Source: Paracoccus aminophilus JCM 7686
GTDB lineage: Bacteria; Pseudomonadota; Alphaproteobacteria; Rhodobacterales; Rhodobacteraceae
Assembly: GCF_000444995.1 (NCBI RefSeq)
Contig: NC_022041.1
Coordinates: 1,028,001 to 1,092,000, forward strand
Direction of reading: 5' to 3'
Length of the DNA stretch: 64,000 bases
Positions 34,378 through 44,043 of the stretch are shown piece by piece. The position numbers and the translations under genes are program-made. The notes under the pieces were generated by a model. That model was not told the DNA's origin. It worked only from the letters and a program-made list of their open reading frames with translations, and searched no databases. Numbering within the stretch: position 1 is the first letter of the stretch; every line of letters starts with the position of its first letter.

Positions 34378-35544
34378 TCAGAGCGCGGCCTTGAGGGCTT
34401 CTGCGAGATCGGTGCGCTCCCAGGAGAAGCCGCCGTCGGCTTCAGGGGCGCGGCCGAAATGGCCGTAGGCCGCCGTCCGGCGATAGATCGGGCGGTTCAG
34501 TTGCAGGTGCTCGCGGATGCCGCGCGGGGTGAGATCCATAGCTTTGGTGACGGCCTTTTCGATCTCGGCCTCAGGAACCGTGCCGGTGCCGAAGGTATCG
34601 GCATAGATCGAGAGCGGCTTGGCCACGCCGATCGCATAGCTCACCTGAATGACGCAGCGCTGCGCGAGGCCGGCCGCCACGACGTTTTTGGCGAGATAGC
34701 GCGCGGCATAGGCTGCCGAGCGGTCGACTTTGGTCGGGTCCTTGCCCGAGAATGCGCCGCCGCCATGGGGGGCGGCTCCGCCATAGGTGTCGACGATGAT
34801 CTTGCGCCCGGTCAGGCCCGCGTCGCCGTCGGGTCCGCCGATGACGAAGGTGCCGGTCGGGTTGACCCACCATTCAGTCTCTTCGCTGATCCAGCCTTCG
34901 GGCAGGATTTCGCGGATATAGGGCTCGACGATCTGACGGATATCGGCAGAGGTCTGGCTTTCGAATTTATGCTGGGTCGAGAGCACGATCGAGCTGACGC
35001 CGACCGGCTTGCCATTCTCATAGCGCACCGAGAGCTGTGATTTCGCATCCGGCCCGAGGGTCGGCTCTGCGCCCGATTTCCGGACTTCGGCCAAGCGGCG
35101 CAGGATGGCATGGCTATAGAGCAGTGGTGCGGGCATCAGCTCGGGCGTTTCATCCGTCGCATAGCCGAACATGATGCCCTGATCGCCCGCGCCGTCTTTG
35201 TCGACGCCCTGGCTGATATGGGCCGATTGTTCATGCAGGACGTTCTTCACCTTGCAGGTTGCCCAGTGGAACTTTTCCTGTTCATAGCCGATGTCACGGA
35301 TGACACCGCGAGCGATTTGCTCAATGTTTTCCATCTCTTGATGGAGGCGGCCCTTGTTTTCCAGACCGATCTCGCCGCCGATGACCACGAGATTGGTTGT
35401 CGCGAAGGTCTCGCAGGCGACGCGGGCGTTGGGTTCGTCAGTCAGCAGTGCGTCGAGCACGGCATCGGAAATCTGATCGCAAACCTTGTCGGGGTGGCCT
35501 TCGGAAACCGATTCCGAAGTGAAGACGAAATTTTGTCTGGACAT
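34378..35544 (-). CDS. metK: S-adenosylmethionine synthetase
   Basis: Makes S-adenosylmethionine from methionine and ATP; cytoplasmic tetramer. The 388-aa chain has [24 protein letters not shown] near the N-terminus, [21 protein letters not shown] (family hexapeptide region), and the Gly-rich [19 protein letters not shown] loop. Length is normal. Translation is probably controlled by the SAM/SAH riboswitch immediately upstream, whose 3' strand includes the ribosome-binding site CGGAG 6 nt before the ATG. Lies downstream of lnt with an 83-nt gap. Confidence 0.98.
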   Translation of the reverse strand: MSRQNFVFTSESVSEGHPDKVCDQISDAVLDALLTDEPNARVACETFATTNLVVIGGEIGLENKGRLHQEMENIEQIARGVIRDIGYEQEKFHWATCKVKNVLHEQSAHISQGVDKDGAGDQGIMFGYATDETPELMPAPLLYSHAILRRLAEVRKSGAEPTLGPDAKSQLSVRYENGKPVGVSSIVLSTQHKFESQTSADIRQIVEPYIREILPEGWISEETEWWVNPTGTFVIGGPDGDAGLTGRKIIVDTYGGAAPHGGGAFSGKDPTKVDRSAAYAARYLAKNVVAAGLAQRCVIQVSYAIGVAKPLSIYADTFGTGTVPEAEIEKAVTKAMDLTPRGIREHLQLNRPIYRRTAAYGHFGRAPEADGGFSWERTDLAEALKAAL

Positions 35545-35548
35545 GAAA

Positions 35549-35594
35549 TGCTCCGTTCGATGTCATCGTCACGCCAGGAAGCCGTTGTGACGAT
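35549..35594 (-). ncRNA. SAM/SAH riboswitch controlling metK
   Basis: On the minus strand an 8-bp stem ATCGTCAC/GTGACGAT (35587-35594 with 35565-35572) encloses the conserved loop AACGGCTTCCTGGC, followed by a linker and AACGGAGCAT. The GGAG (complement of 35551-35554) can pair with the loop CTTCC to form the family pseudoknot and is also the metK ribosome-binding site. Sequence and layout match the Rhodobacterales SAM/SAH class as I know it: ligand binding should hide the ribosome-binding site and lower MetK synthesis. Confidence 0.93.
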
Positions 35595-35627
35595 CCCCTT
35601 CACCGTTAGGCCCTTGATCGCGTGAGG

Positions 35628-37193
35628 TCAACCAGCGGATTTCCGGCTTTTTCCGCGCTTTTGAAGGACTGCCCCGAGAAAAAGCGCAAGCGCTGCGAGG
35701 ACGGCGGGCCAGTCTCCGGTCCGGCTCCAGAGCGTTGGCGGCAGATGAGCGGGCAGCCGGGCATCCAGGCGGCCTTCGACATTCATGTCGATTTCCTGGC
35801 GGATGTTGCCATGGGCGTCGATGACCGCCGAGACCCCGGTATTGGCGACGCGGATCATCGGCAGGCCTGATTCGATGGCGCGCAGCCGGGTCTGGGCCAG
35901 ATGCTGCCACGGCCCGGACACCGTGCCGAACCAGGCGTCATTGGTGATTTGCAGCAGCCATTCCGGGCGCTCGGGGCCCGAGCGGATGACATGGCGCGAG
36001 AAAATCGCCTCGTAGCAGATCAGGACCTGAACCGGGGGCAGGCCATCGCCAAGCCCGTGGAGCGTGCGGGGGCCCACGCCGGGCGTATAGCCATTGCCAT
36101 AGCGCGCCGCGAAAGCCGAGATCCCGAGCCGCGACAGCGCGTCGCCCCAAGGGGTATATTCGCCGAAGGGCACGAGGTGGAACTTGTCGTAGGTCTGGCC
36201 GATTTGGCCGTCGCGGCGGAACTCGACGAAGCTGTTGAAATAGCGCTCATCCTCGCGGCGCTGGATGCCCAGAAGCACCGGCGCATTGGCAAGGCGGGTC
36301 AGATCGGCGGGGGCAGAGCCCGCGTCTTCGAGCAGGAAGTTCACCGCAGTTTCCGGCCAGATCACGGCGGCGGGCGCGCTGCCATCTGCGGTCGGACCGG
36401 CCGAAAGATCGACCAGCCGCTGAAAAAAGACCTGGCTCCAATAGGGATCCCATTTCAGCCGCTGCTCGGCATTGGGCTGGACCAGACGCAGCACCTCGGG
36501 GCGGTCGGGGGGCAGTGGCGCGGCAAGGCGCGTGGTGCCGTAAAACCAGGCGCTGGCGATGAGGAGGGCGGAGAGGATGGTGCCGCGCACGGCTCCGGCC
36601 GGGGCACGCGCCTTACCGCGCCACAGCGCGACTGGCAAAGCGGCGGCGAGCATGGTCAGGGCCGACAGGCCCGTGCTGCCAAAGAGCGCGGCGGTTTGCG
36701 CGGCGGGCGTGTCGATCCAGATATGGCCGGTCAGCGCCCAAGGCAGGCCGGTGAAAAGCCAGCCCCGGCACCAATCGGAAAGCACGATGACGGCGGCAAA
36801 GGCCACGCCGCGCGCGCGCCAGCCCGAGGTCAGACGCGCCGCAAGCCAGCTCGGCACCGCCCAGAAGAGCGCGCCGCCCAGAGCCATGAAGAACAGCGCG
36901 AAAGGTGCCATCCAGCCATAGATCTCTGGCTCGACGAGAAAAGGCTCGACGATCCAGGACATGGCCAGCGCGAAATAGCCAAAGCCTGCGGTCAGTGCCC
37001 GGAAGCTTGCAATTCGTGGGGTTGCAGCATGTCCGACACGCCAGGTGATCCCGGCGAGGCCCAGAACCGCGAGCGGCCAGAGCCCCCAAGGGGCCTGGCC
37101 AAACGCGCCCGCGACCCCAAGGAGGAGGTCAAGCCCGATCAGCGCAATCCGGCGCTGACGCGAGGGCCGCGACGTGGCGGGCTGGTCCTGCAT
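35628..37193 (-). CDS. lnt: Apolipoprotein N-acyltransferase
   Basis: Inner-membrane enzyme adding the third acyl chain to lipoproteins. The 521-aa protein has about six N-terminal transmembrane helices (residues 15-215) and a C-terminal nitrilase-type domain plus a final helix (about 490-508). The catalytic triad regions are VIWPETAVNFLL (Glu), YDKFHLVPFGEYTPWGD (Lys) and VLICYEAIFSRHV (Cys). Located 15 nt after the helicase stop and 83 nt before metK on the same strand, so it may share a transcript with one or both. Confidence 0.97.
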   Translation of the reverse strand: MQDQPATSRPSRQRRIALIGLDLLLGVAGAFGQAPWGLWPLAVLGLAGITWRVGHAATPRIASFRALTAGFGYFALAMSWIVEPFLVEPEIYGWMAPFALFFMALGGALFWAVPSWLAARLTSGWRARGVAFAAVIVLSDWCRGWLFTGLPWALTGHIWIDTPAAQTAALFGSTGLSALTMLAAALPVALWRGKARAPAGAVRGTILSALLIASAWFYGTTRLAAPLPPDRPEVLRLVQPNAEQRLKWDPYWSQVFFQRLVDLSAGPTADGSAPAAVIWPETAVNFLLEDAGSAPADLTRLANAPVLLGIQRREDERYFNSFVEFRRDGQIGQTYDKFHLVPFGEYTPWGDALSRLGISAFAARYGNGYTPGVGPRTLHGLGDGLPPVQVLICYEAIFSRHVIRSGPERPEWLLQITNDAWFGTVSGPWQHLAQTRLRAIESGLPMIRVANTGVSAVIDAHGNIRQEIDMNVEGRLDARLPAHLPPTLWSRTGDWPAVLAALALFLGAVLQKRGKSRKSAG

Positions 37194-37208
37194 GGCCGGG
37201 CCTCTGGA

Positions 37209-39518
37209 TCAGGCCTCGCTCGCCGTCGGATCGACGGCGGCCGCTGCTTCTGCCTCGGCTTCTGCCGCTTTGGCCGCAGCAGTCTTGCGGGGCGCGCGCT
37301 TGCGCACGGGCTTGGCCGGAACGTCCACCGCTGCCGCCTCGGGGGCTGCATCGGTTGCCGCAGCGACCGGCTCGGCCTTTTTGGCGCGGCTGCGCGGTTT
37401 GCGGGCAGGCTTGGCTTCGGCGACGGGGGCCTCAGCGGGCTCTGCCGCGGCGAGAGCTGCGGTTTCGGCCTCGGCTGCGCTCGGGCTTTCTGCCGGAGCG
37501 GCTGCGGCTTTGGCCGGTTTGCGGGGCGCACGTTTGCGCGGCGCTTTGACTGGAGCGGCAGGCTCGGCCACGACCTCAGCCGGGGTAGCGGTGGTCGGGG
37601 CTGCGGTTGCCTCGGACACAGGCGCCGTGGCGGCGACAGGTGCAATCGGCTCGGCACTTGCGGCCGGGCTTGCTGCGGCCTCAGTGGTCGGGCGGTCGGC
37701 AGCTTGCGGTGCCGCAGGCGCTGCGGCGCGCGGGGTGGCTGCCGGGGTCTTGATCGGGATGATCTCGACCTTTTCGGAGCGCGCCGGTGCTTCGCTGGTG
37801 TGATCGCTCGATTCGCTCAGCAGGATCGAGGGGCGGAAGCTGCGCAGCATGAAGTCCGGGACATGGTCGCCCATGCCGAGAACCGGATTGCGATCATCGC
37901 GACGGTTGTCACGTCCGCGCTCGCCGCGCTCATGGCGATGCTCGCCACGGGTCTCGCGCCGGTCTTCACGGTTGTCACGATTGTCGCGCCGATCTTCGCG
38001 GCCACGACCACGGTTCTGCTCGGAGCGGGCGTTATCGCGGCCTTGCTCGTGCCGGCCTTGCTCGTTGCGGGACTGATCCTGACGACCTTGCTCGTTGCGG
38101 TTCTGCTCGTGACGACCCTGATCTTGGCGGCCCTGATCGTTCCGCACCTGCTCATGGCGGGGCTGGTCGGCCGGGCGCTCGTCACGCGGTGCCGGAGCTT
38201 CTGCCACCGGGGCGACATCGGCAATCGGCGCCATCGCGGCGACATGCTCGTGCTCATGATCGCGATCGCGGCTGCGGCCACGGCGGCCACGTTCGCGCTC
38301 TTTGCCCTTGCGCTCATGGCGACCATTCGCCTGACGCGGCGCATCTTGCGCGGCTGCCGACAGGTGGAAATTGTCCGGGATCGAGGTGCGGGGCAGGGTC
38401 TGCTTCACCAGGCTTTCGATTGCGGAAAGGTATTTCTCATCCATCGGCGTCGAGATCGAAATCGCGGTGCCAAGACGGCCCGCGCGACCGGTGCGGCCGA
38501 TGCGGTGGACGTAATCCTCGGCATGGCTCGGCAGGTCGAAGTTGAAGACGTGGCTGACCGCCGGAATGTCGAGACCGCGCGCGGCGACATCCGAAGCGAT
38601 CAGGAAGCGCAACCGCCCGTCGCGGAAATCGTCGAGCGTTTTCATCCGCTGGCTTTGATCGAGGTCGCCATGGATCGGCGCCGCATCATAGCCATGCACT
38701 TTCAGCGATTTGGCAACGATATCGACATCGGTCTTGCGGTTGCAGAAGATGATCGCGTTGTTGAGCGCCTCGCCTTCGCTGTCGATCAGCGCGCGCAAAA
38801 GCTCGCGCTTTTGCTTGGCGCTTTGATCTTTGCGGGTGGGCGTGATCTCGACCAGACGCTGGGTGATGGTTTCCGAAGTCGTCGCCTGACGCGCCACTTC
38901 GATCCGCTCGGGCGAGTGCAGGAAGGTGTTGGTGATGCGCTCGATCTCGGGCGCCATCGTCGCCGAGAAGAACAGCGTCTGGCGCGTGAAGGGCGTCAAT
39001 TGGAAGATGCGCTCGATATCCGGGATAAAGCCCATGTCGAGCATCCGGTCGGCCTCATCGACAACCATGATCTGGACGCCGGTCAGCAAGAGTTTGCCCC
39101 GCTCGAAATGGTCGAGCAGGCGGCCGGGCGTTGCAATCAGCACGTCGACACCACGGTCGATGAGCTTGTCTTGCTCGGCGAACGAGACGCCACCGATCAG
39201 GAGCGCCTTGGTCAGTTTGGTGTGCTTGGCATAAACGTCGAAGTTCTCGGCGACCTGCGCGGCGAGTTCGCGCGTCGGAGCCAGAACGAGGCTGCGCGGC
39301 ATACGTGCGCGGGCGCGGCCGCGGCCAAGCAGGGTAATCATCGGAAGCGTGAAGCTTGCTGTCTTGCCGGTGCCGGTCTGGGCGATGCCAAGCACGTCAC
39401 GGCCTTCGAGGGCCGGAGGGATCGCACCCGCCTGAATCGGCGTCGGGCTGTCATAGCCCGCTTCGGAGATGGCTTTGAGGACCTTCGGGTCCAGCTTCAG
39501 GTCGGAAAATTTGGTCAT
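37209..39518 (-). CDS. DEAD-box RNA helicase with long low-complexity C-terminal tail
   Basis: 769-aa ATP-dependent RNA helicase of the RhlE-like group. Motifs: Q motif PTPIQAGAIP, Walker A AQTGTGKT (Lys52), VDEADRMLDMGF, SAT, ARGLDIPAVSHV and HRIGRTGRAG. The core ends near residue 375. The tail is unusual: eight pentapeptides of the type R-x-D/E-Q-x (about residues 454-493), an Arg/Asp/Glu-rich stretch (about 494-545), then an Ala-rich end with three basic PRKRAPRK-like motifs (about 675-760). Such tails usually bind RNA or drive condensation. Start at ATG 39518 gives MTKFSDLKL, the normal family start. Confidence 0.95.
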   Translation of the reverse strand: MTKFSDLKLDPKVLKAISEAGYDSPTPIQAGAIPPALEGRDVLGIAQTGTGKTASFTLPMITLLGRGRARARMPRSLVLAPTRELAAQVAENFDVYAKHTKLTKALLIGGVSFAEQDKLIDRGVDVLIATPGRLLDHFERGKLLLTGVQIMVVDEADRMLDMGFIPDIERIFQLTPFTRQTLFFSATMAPEIERITNTFLHSPERIEVARQATTSETITQRLVEITPTRKDQSAKQKRELLRALIDSEGEALNNAIIFCNRKTDVDIVAKSLKVHGYDAAPIHGDLDQSQRMKTLDDFRDGRLRFLIASDVAARGLDIPAVSHVFNFDLPSHAEDYVHRIGRTGRAGRLGTAISISTPMDEKYLSAIESLVKQTLPRTSIPDNFHLSAAAQDAPRQANGRHERKGKERERGRRGRSRDRDHEHEHVAAMAPIADVAPVAEAPAPRDERPADQPRHEQVRNDQGRQDQGRHEQNRNEQGRQDQSRNEQGRHEQGRDNARSEQNRGRGREDRRDNRDNREDRRETRGEHRHERGERGRDNRRDDRNPVLGMGDHVPDFMLRSFRPSILLSESSDHTSEAPARSEKVEIIPIKTPAATPRAAAPAAPQAADRPTTEAAASPAASAEPIAPVAATAPVSEATAAPTTATPAEVVAEPAAPVKAPRKRAPRKPAKAAAAPAESPSAAEAETAALAAAEPAEAPVAEAKPARKPRSRAKKAEPVAAATDAAPEAAAVDVPAKPVRKRAPRKTAAAKAAEAEAEAAAAVDPTASEA

Positions 39519-39934
39519 ATGGGCTTTCGTTCGGAAATCAGGCGTCCAACCAGCGTGTCCAGCCCCGCGCCAGATCGCCATTTTCGGGACGCATGTTTCA
39601 AACGCCCCAGTTTCCCGCCGGATGCAGGTAGGTGCGGCCTATCTCAAAGCCGCGCTTTCGTCAATTGTCTGTGGGAATTAGCGCTTCGCCGATCAAGATA
39701 ATCTTCGCACGAGCGGTCCGTCTGATGCAAAGAAAACAACGAGGCTTGTGGGTTTTCAGGAAAATTTCTGCGTGAACGGCGCGTGATCCGCTTAAGCGGT
39801 TTGCGCGACGACATCTGCGAATTGCCGCAAAAACCATGGAAAAAGCGCGCGCTCTGTGGCTGGATCTTGGGCGCGCAGGTTGACTGTTCCTTACCCGGAA
39901 GGCTAATCCCGCAGGTAATCACTGGATGGAACCC
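39519..39934. other. Divergent intergenic region between the helicase gene and argS
   Basis: 416 bp without a convincing gene, somewhat richer in A/T than the flanks. It must hold promoters in both directions and leaves the helicase a potentially long 5' leader, common for RNA-helicase genes controlled at RNA level. It contains a perfect 12-bp palindrome CCGCTTAAGCGG at 39788-39799 of unknown meaning. No riboswitch or known RNA was recognised. Confidence 0.6.
39880..39909 (+). promoter_or_regulatory. Candidate sigma-70 promoter of argS
   Basis: TTGACT (39880-39885) and TAATCC (39904-39909) are separated by 18 bp, 25 bp before the argS ATG at 39935. This is a sequence match only. Confidence 0.35.
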
Positions 39935-41680
39935 ATGAACCTGTTTTCGGAAATTCGCGCGCTTGTCCTTGAGGCGCTGAACAAGATGGTGGCCAGGGGC
40001 GATCTGCCCGAGGGGCTCGATATGGCGGCGGTCGCGGTCGAACCCCCCCGAGATCCGGCGCATGGGGATATGGCCACCAATGCGGCGATGGTGCTGGCCA
40101 AGCCTGCCGCCAAAAAGCCGCGCGACATTGCCGAGGCTCTGGCCGCGCTTTTGGCTGAAGATCCGCGCATCACCTCGGCCGAAGTTGCGGGCCCGGGCTT
40201 TCTGAACCTGCGCCTTGCCGCCGCCGAATGGCAGGGCGTGGTGCGTGCCGCTTTGCAAGAGGGTCGCGATTTCGGTCGCTCGACGCTTGGCGCCGGCCAG
40301 AAGGTCAACGTCGAATTCGTCTCGGCCAACCCGACCGGCCCGATGCATGTCGGCCATACGCGCGGTGCGGTTTTTGGCGATGCGCTTTCGGCGCTTCTGG
40401 ATTTCGCGGGCTATGACGTGACGCGCGAATATTACATCAATGACGGCGGCGCGCAGGTCGATGTTTTGGCGCGCTCTGCCTATGAGCGTTACCGCGAGGC
40501 CAATGGCCTTGATCCGGTCATTGCCGAGGGCCTTTATCCCGGCGATTACCTGATCCCGGTCGGTGAAAAGCTCAAAGAGAAATACGGCGCAAGCCTGCTC
40601 GATCAGCCCGAATCCGAATGGCTGGCCGAGATCCGCGAATTCGCCACCGCTGAAATGATGGCGATGATCCGCGAGGATCTCGATCTCCTTGGCATCAAGA
40701 TGGATGTCTATTCCTCGGAAAAGGCGCTTTACGGCACCGGCCGGATCGAGGCCGCGATTGCGCGCCTTCAGGACGCCGGGCTGATCTATGACGGTGTGCT
40801 TGAGCCGCCGAAGGGCAAAACCCCCGAGGATTGGGAGCCGCGCGAGCAGACGCTCTTCCGCTCGACCCTGCATGGCGATGATGTGGACCGCCCGGTCAAG
40901 AAATCCGACGGCAGCTGGACCTATTTCGCCCCCGATATCGCCTATCACTGGGACAAGATCGACCGCGGCTTCGACCTGCTGATCGACGTTTTCGGCGCCG
41001 ATCACGGCGGCTATGTCAAACGGATGACCGCCGCCGTGAAGGCTTTGTCGGACGGGCGCGTGCCGCTGGACGTGAAGCTGATCCAGCTCGTGAAGCTCTT
41101 CAAGAACGGCGAGCCCTTCAAGATGTCGAAGCGGGCCGGGACCTTCGTCACCCTGCGCGATGTCGTCGAGCAGGCGGGCGCGGATGTGACGCGCTTCCAT
41201 ATGCTCACGCGCAAGAACGACGCCGCGCTCGATTTCGATTTCGACAAGGTGCTCGAGCAGTCCAAGGACAATCCGGTCTGGTATGTGCAATATGCCAGTG
41301 CCCGGGTGAACTCGGTTCTGAAACGCGCGGCCGAGATGGGCGTCGACACCTCTGACGCGGCGCTTGCCGGGGCGGATCTTGCGAAACTCGACCATGCCGC
41401 CGAGCTGGAGCTTGCCAAGAAAGTTGCAGAATGGCCACGCATCGTCGAGATCGCGGCCCGCGCGAACGAGCCCCATCGCATTGCATTCTTCCTATATGAC
41501 CTCGCTTCCGACCTGCATTCCTTGTGGAACCGCGGCAACGAAGACCTCTCGCTGCGCTTCATTCAAGAGGGCGATCAGGCAGCCACGGCGGCGAAAATTG
41601 CGCTGGTCCGTTCTGTCAGCGTTGTCATTTCGGCAGGTCTTGGTATTCTTGGGGTGACGCCTGCCACGGAAATGCGCTGA
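39935..41680 (+). CDS. argS: Arginyl-tRNA synthetase
   Basis: Class I aminoacyl-tRNA synthetase charging tRNA-Arg, cytoplasmic. The 581-aa chain has the N-terminal arginine-specific domain ([18 protein letters not shown]), the HIGH-type motif in [15 protein letters not shown], the KMSK-type motif in [15 protein letters not shown] and the C-terminal DALR anticodon-binding domain. ATG 39935 is preferred because the family begins at this Met and GGATGGA lies just upstream; ATG 39926 adds three residues. First gene of a plus-strand series argS, SPOR protein, nagZ, scpA, scpB. Confidence 0.98.
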   Translation: MNLFSEIRALVLEALNKMVARGDLPEGLDMAAVAVEPPRDPAHGDMATNAAMVLAKPAAKKPRDIAEALAALLAEDPRITSAEVAGPGFLNLRLAAAEWQGVVRAALQEGRDFGRSTLGAGQKVNVEFVSANPTGPMHVGHTRGAVFGDALSALLDFAGYDVTREYYINDGGAQVDVLARSAYERYREANGLDPVIAEGLYPGDYLIPVGEKLKEKYGASLLDQPESEWLAEIREFATAEMMAMIREDLDLLGIKMDVYSSEKALYGTGRIEAAIARLQDAGLIYDGVLEPPKGKTPEDWEPREQTLFRSTLHGDDVDRPVKKSDGSWTYFAPDIAYHWDKIDRGFDLLIDVFGADHGGYVKRMTAAVKALSDGRVPLDVKLIQLVKLFKNGEPFKMSKRAGTFVTLRDVVEQAGADVTRFHMLTRKNDAALDFDFDKVLEQSKDNPVWYVQYASARVNSVLKRAAEMGVDTSDAALAGADLAKLDHAAELELAKKVAEWPRIVEIAARANEPHRIAFFLYDLASDLHSLWNRGNEDLSLRFIQEGDQAATAAKIALVRSVSVVISAGLGILGVTPATEMR

Positions 41681-41749
41681 GACAAGGCGCCCGGTCAGGT
41701 GTTGAGCAGTCAACGATTCAGGCCGGGTTAACCGGCAGGCAGGCAGGAC

Positions 41750-42901
41750 ATGGCAGTGGTTGATTTCCGCTCGGGCGGTTATGCTGGTGCGCAGCCCCGG
41801 CAGGCGCGCGACTATTCTCAAGATCAAAACGCGCAACAGCGCGACGACTCCGACGATTGGTCGCAGAGCGGTCATTGGGACGAATCCCGCTACCATACCG
41901 ATGCCGATCACGGGCTTCTTGCCGGTGATGCCTCGGTCGCGGGCAAGATGCGACGGCTGACGCAATATGTCGGCGCGCTGGTCTCGGTCGCGCTGATGCT
42001 GATGCTCGCGGTCTGGGGCTACAAGCTCGTGGTGCGCGATGTCTCGGGCGTTCCGATCATCCGCGCGATCCAGGGCGAGGCCCGCACCGCACCCGAAGAT
42101 CCGGGCGGAGAGCTGACCCGCAACACCGGCCTTGCCGTCAATGCGGTGGCTGGTGGCGCGCGCGAACGTCCCGCCTCGCAAGTCGCGATCGCACCGGGCG
42201 CCACGGCGCTTGGCAGCGAGGATGTCGCCATGGGCGATCTTGGCGCGACCGCGCGGCGTCCGTCGCGGGAAACCGAGCTGCCGGTGACGGCGCCGCTCAA
42301 CCCGGTGATCGCGCGCCCCGATTCCGAAGTGCGCGCGGCCCAGATCGAAGACACCACCGAGCCGACCGGCCAAAGCGGGCTCGAAGCGCCGGGCAATGAA
42401 GCGGTCACCGATCTCGCCGGGGCCGCGGCCGCAACCGGCGACATCAATGCTGCGCTGACCGAAGCGGCGGCTGCCGCTGCCCCGCCGCCGGCGACGATCG
42501 TCGCCTCAACCCGGCCCGCACCGCGTCCGCGTCGCGCCGTGGCCGCTCCGGCCCCGGTCCAGCAACCGGCGCAGGTGACCGAAGTTGCCGCAGCTCCGGC
42601 TGCACCTGCCGCCGCACCGACCCAGAAGGTTGCCCCTTCGGCAATCGCCTCGGGCGCGGCCATGGTCCAGATCGGCGCTTTCGACAGCAACGCGCTGGCG
42701 GATGGCGAATGGAAGCGCGTTTCTGGCAAATTCGGCTCGCTCTTCTCGGGCAAGGCGCAGGTCATCCAGAAAGCCGAAACCGGCGGGCGCACCTTCTGGC
42801 GTCTGCGCGCCGCGGGCTTTGAAAGCCGCGACGAGGCTCGCCGCTTCTGTGCCGCGCTGATCGCCGAGGGCATCGACTGCATCCCGGCGACCTCGAAGTG
42901 A
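41750..42901 (+). CDS. SPOR domain-containing protein
   Basis: 383-aa bitopic inner-membrane protein, resembling FtsN-like division proteins. It has a polar cytoplasmic N-terminus (residues 1-65, rich in Gln/Asp/Ser), one transmembrane helix (about 68-92, YVGALVSVALMLMLAVWGYKLVV), a long Ala/Pro-rich periplasmic linker, and a C-terminal SPOR domain (about 303-380, AMVQIGAFDSNALADGEWKRV) that should bind denuded peptidoglycan at the septum. Between argS and nagZ, its usual alphaproteobacterial neighbours. The stop overlaps the nagZ GTG start by 4 nt. Confidence 0.92.
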   Translation: MAVVDFRSGGYAGAQPRQARDYSQDQNAQQRDDSDDWSQSGHWDESRYHTDADHGLLAGDASVAGKMRRLTQYVGALVSVALMLMLAVWGYKLVVRDVSGVPIIRAIQGEARTAPEDPGGELTRNTGLAVNAVAGGARERPASQVAIAPGATALGSEDVAMGDLGATARRPSRETELPVTAPLNPVIARPDSEVRAAQIEDTTEPTGQSGLEAPGNEAVTDLAGAAAATGDINAALTEAAAAAAPPPATIVASTRPAPRPRRAVAAPAPVQQPAQVTEVAAAPAAPAAAPTQKVAPSAIASGAAMVQIGAFDSNALADGEWKRVSGKFGSLFSGKAQVIQKAETGGRTFWRLRAAGFESRDEARRFCAALIAEGIDCIPATSK

Positions 42902-43902
42902 GCCATCAGACAACGACCGTGACCGGCGCGACCATCCTCGGAGGCATCGCCGGTCCCGACCTTTCCCCCGAAGAGCGCGCCTTCTTTCGTGCCGCCAACC
43001 CCTGGGGCTTCATCCTCTTCGGCCGCAATATCGACACGCCCGAGCGCCTGCGCCGCCTGACGGCAGAGCTGCGCGAAAGCGTCGGGCGCAATGCCCCCGT
43101 GCTCATCGATCAAGAGGGCGGCCGCGTCCAGCGCCTGCGCGCGCCCCATTGGACCGAGTTTCCGCCGCCGCTCGATCAGGCGGCAAAAGGCGAGCGCGCG
43201 ATCTGGCTGCAATATCGCCTGCTCGGACAGGAACTCCACGAGATGGGCATCGATTGCAATTGCGCACCCGGCCTCGACATCGCCTATCCCGAGACCCATC
43301 CCTTCTTGCGCAACCGTTGCTTTGGCACCGATGCGGCGACCGTGACCCGAATGGGCCGAGCTGCCGCCGAGGGCCTCCTTGCCGCGGGCGTCCTACCGGT
43401 GATGAAACATCTGCCCGGACATGGCCGCGCCCATGTCGACAGCCACCACGATCTGCCGCAGATCGATACGAGCCTAGCTGAACTCGACCAGACCGATTTC
43501 GCGCCCTTCCGCGCTTTGTCCGATCTGCCGCTCGCCATGACCTGCCACATCCGCCTGACCGCGCTGGATGAGGCCCCGGCAACCGCCTCGGCCCCGGCGA
43601 TTCGCCTGATCCGCGAGCGCATCGGCTTCGACGGGCTGCTGATGACCGATGACATCGGCATGAAGGCCCTCTCGGGCACTGCCGGTGAACGCGCCGCCGC
43701 CGCGATCCGCGCGGGCTGCGACATCGTCCTCAGCTGCAACGAATCCATCGCTGAGATGGAGGCAATCGTCGCCGCCTCGGGCGATCTCACCCCCGAGGCC
43801 GCCCGCCGCGCTGACGCAGCCCTCGCCGCGCGCCGCAGCCCCGAGCCCGCCGATCTCGCCGCACTTCGCGCCGAACTCGCTGCTCTGGGCGGGATCGCCT
43901 GA
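42898..43902 (+). CDS. nagZ: Beta-N-acetylhexosaminidase NagZ (GH3)
   Basis: Cytoplasmic GH3 enzyme that removes N-acetylglucosamine from recycled muropeptides. The 334-aa protein has LIDQEGGRVQRLRAPHWTEFP, the KHLPGHGRAHVDSHHDLP motif containing the His-Asp catalytic dyad on the mobile loop, and the nucleophile Asp in LLMTDDIGMKAL. Starts with GTG inside the preceding stop, so it is translationally coupled to the SPOR gene. Fits a peptidoglycan/division context. Confidence 0.96.
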   Translation: MSHQTTTVTGATILGGIAGPDLSPEERAFFRAANPWGFILFGRNIDTPERLRRLTAELRESVGRNAPVLIDQEGGRVQRLRAPHWTEFPPPLDQAAKGERAIWLQYRLLGQELHEMGIDCNCAPGLDIAYPETHPFLRNRCFGTDAATVTRMGRAAAEGLLAAGVLPVMKHLPGHGRAHVDSHHDLPQIDTSLAELDQTDFAPFRALSDLPLAMTCHIRLTALDEAPATASAPAIRLIRERIGFDGLLMTDDIGMKALSGTAGERAAAAIRAGCDIVLSCNESIAEMEAIVAASGDLTPEAARRADAALAARRSPEPADLAALRAELAALGGIA

Positions 43903-43907
43903 TCCTG

Positions 43908-43951
43908 TCTTTCATGCCGAAATATCCCGGGGTCCGGGGCAGCGCCCCGGC
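43908..43951 (+). repeat. Rhodobacterales-type extragenic repeat, copy 4
   Basis: TCTTTCATGCCGAAATATCC followed by CGGGGTC and a CCGGGGC-AGC-GCCCCGG hairpin, directly after the nagZ stop; it may double as a transcription-attenuating hairpin. Confidence 0.7.
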
Positions 43952-44043
43952 TCTGCTCACCACCGACCCGGCGTGGCGCGCAAGTTGACTCGCGCCCGCC
44001 TTTCCCCGATTCTGCGCCCAGTCGCCATCCCGATCCGATCCCC

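Noticed and set aside
35901..39701. Plus-strand frame of over 1260 codons
   Set aside because: Antisense to lnt and the helicase; composition is an artefact of codon bias and of the helicase tail repeats.
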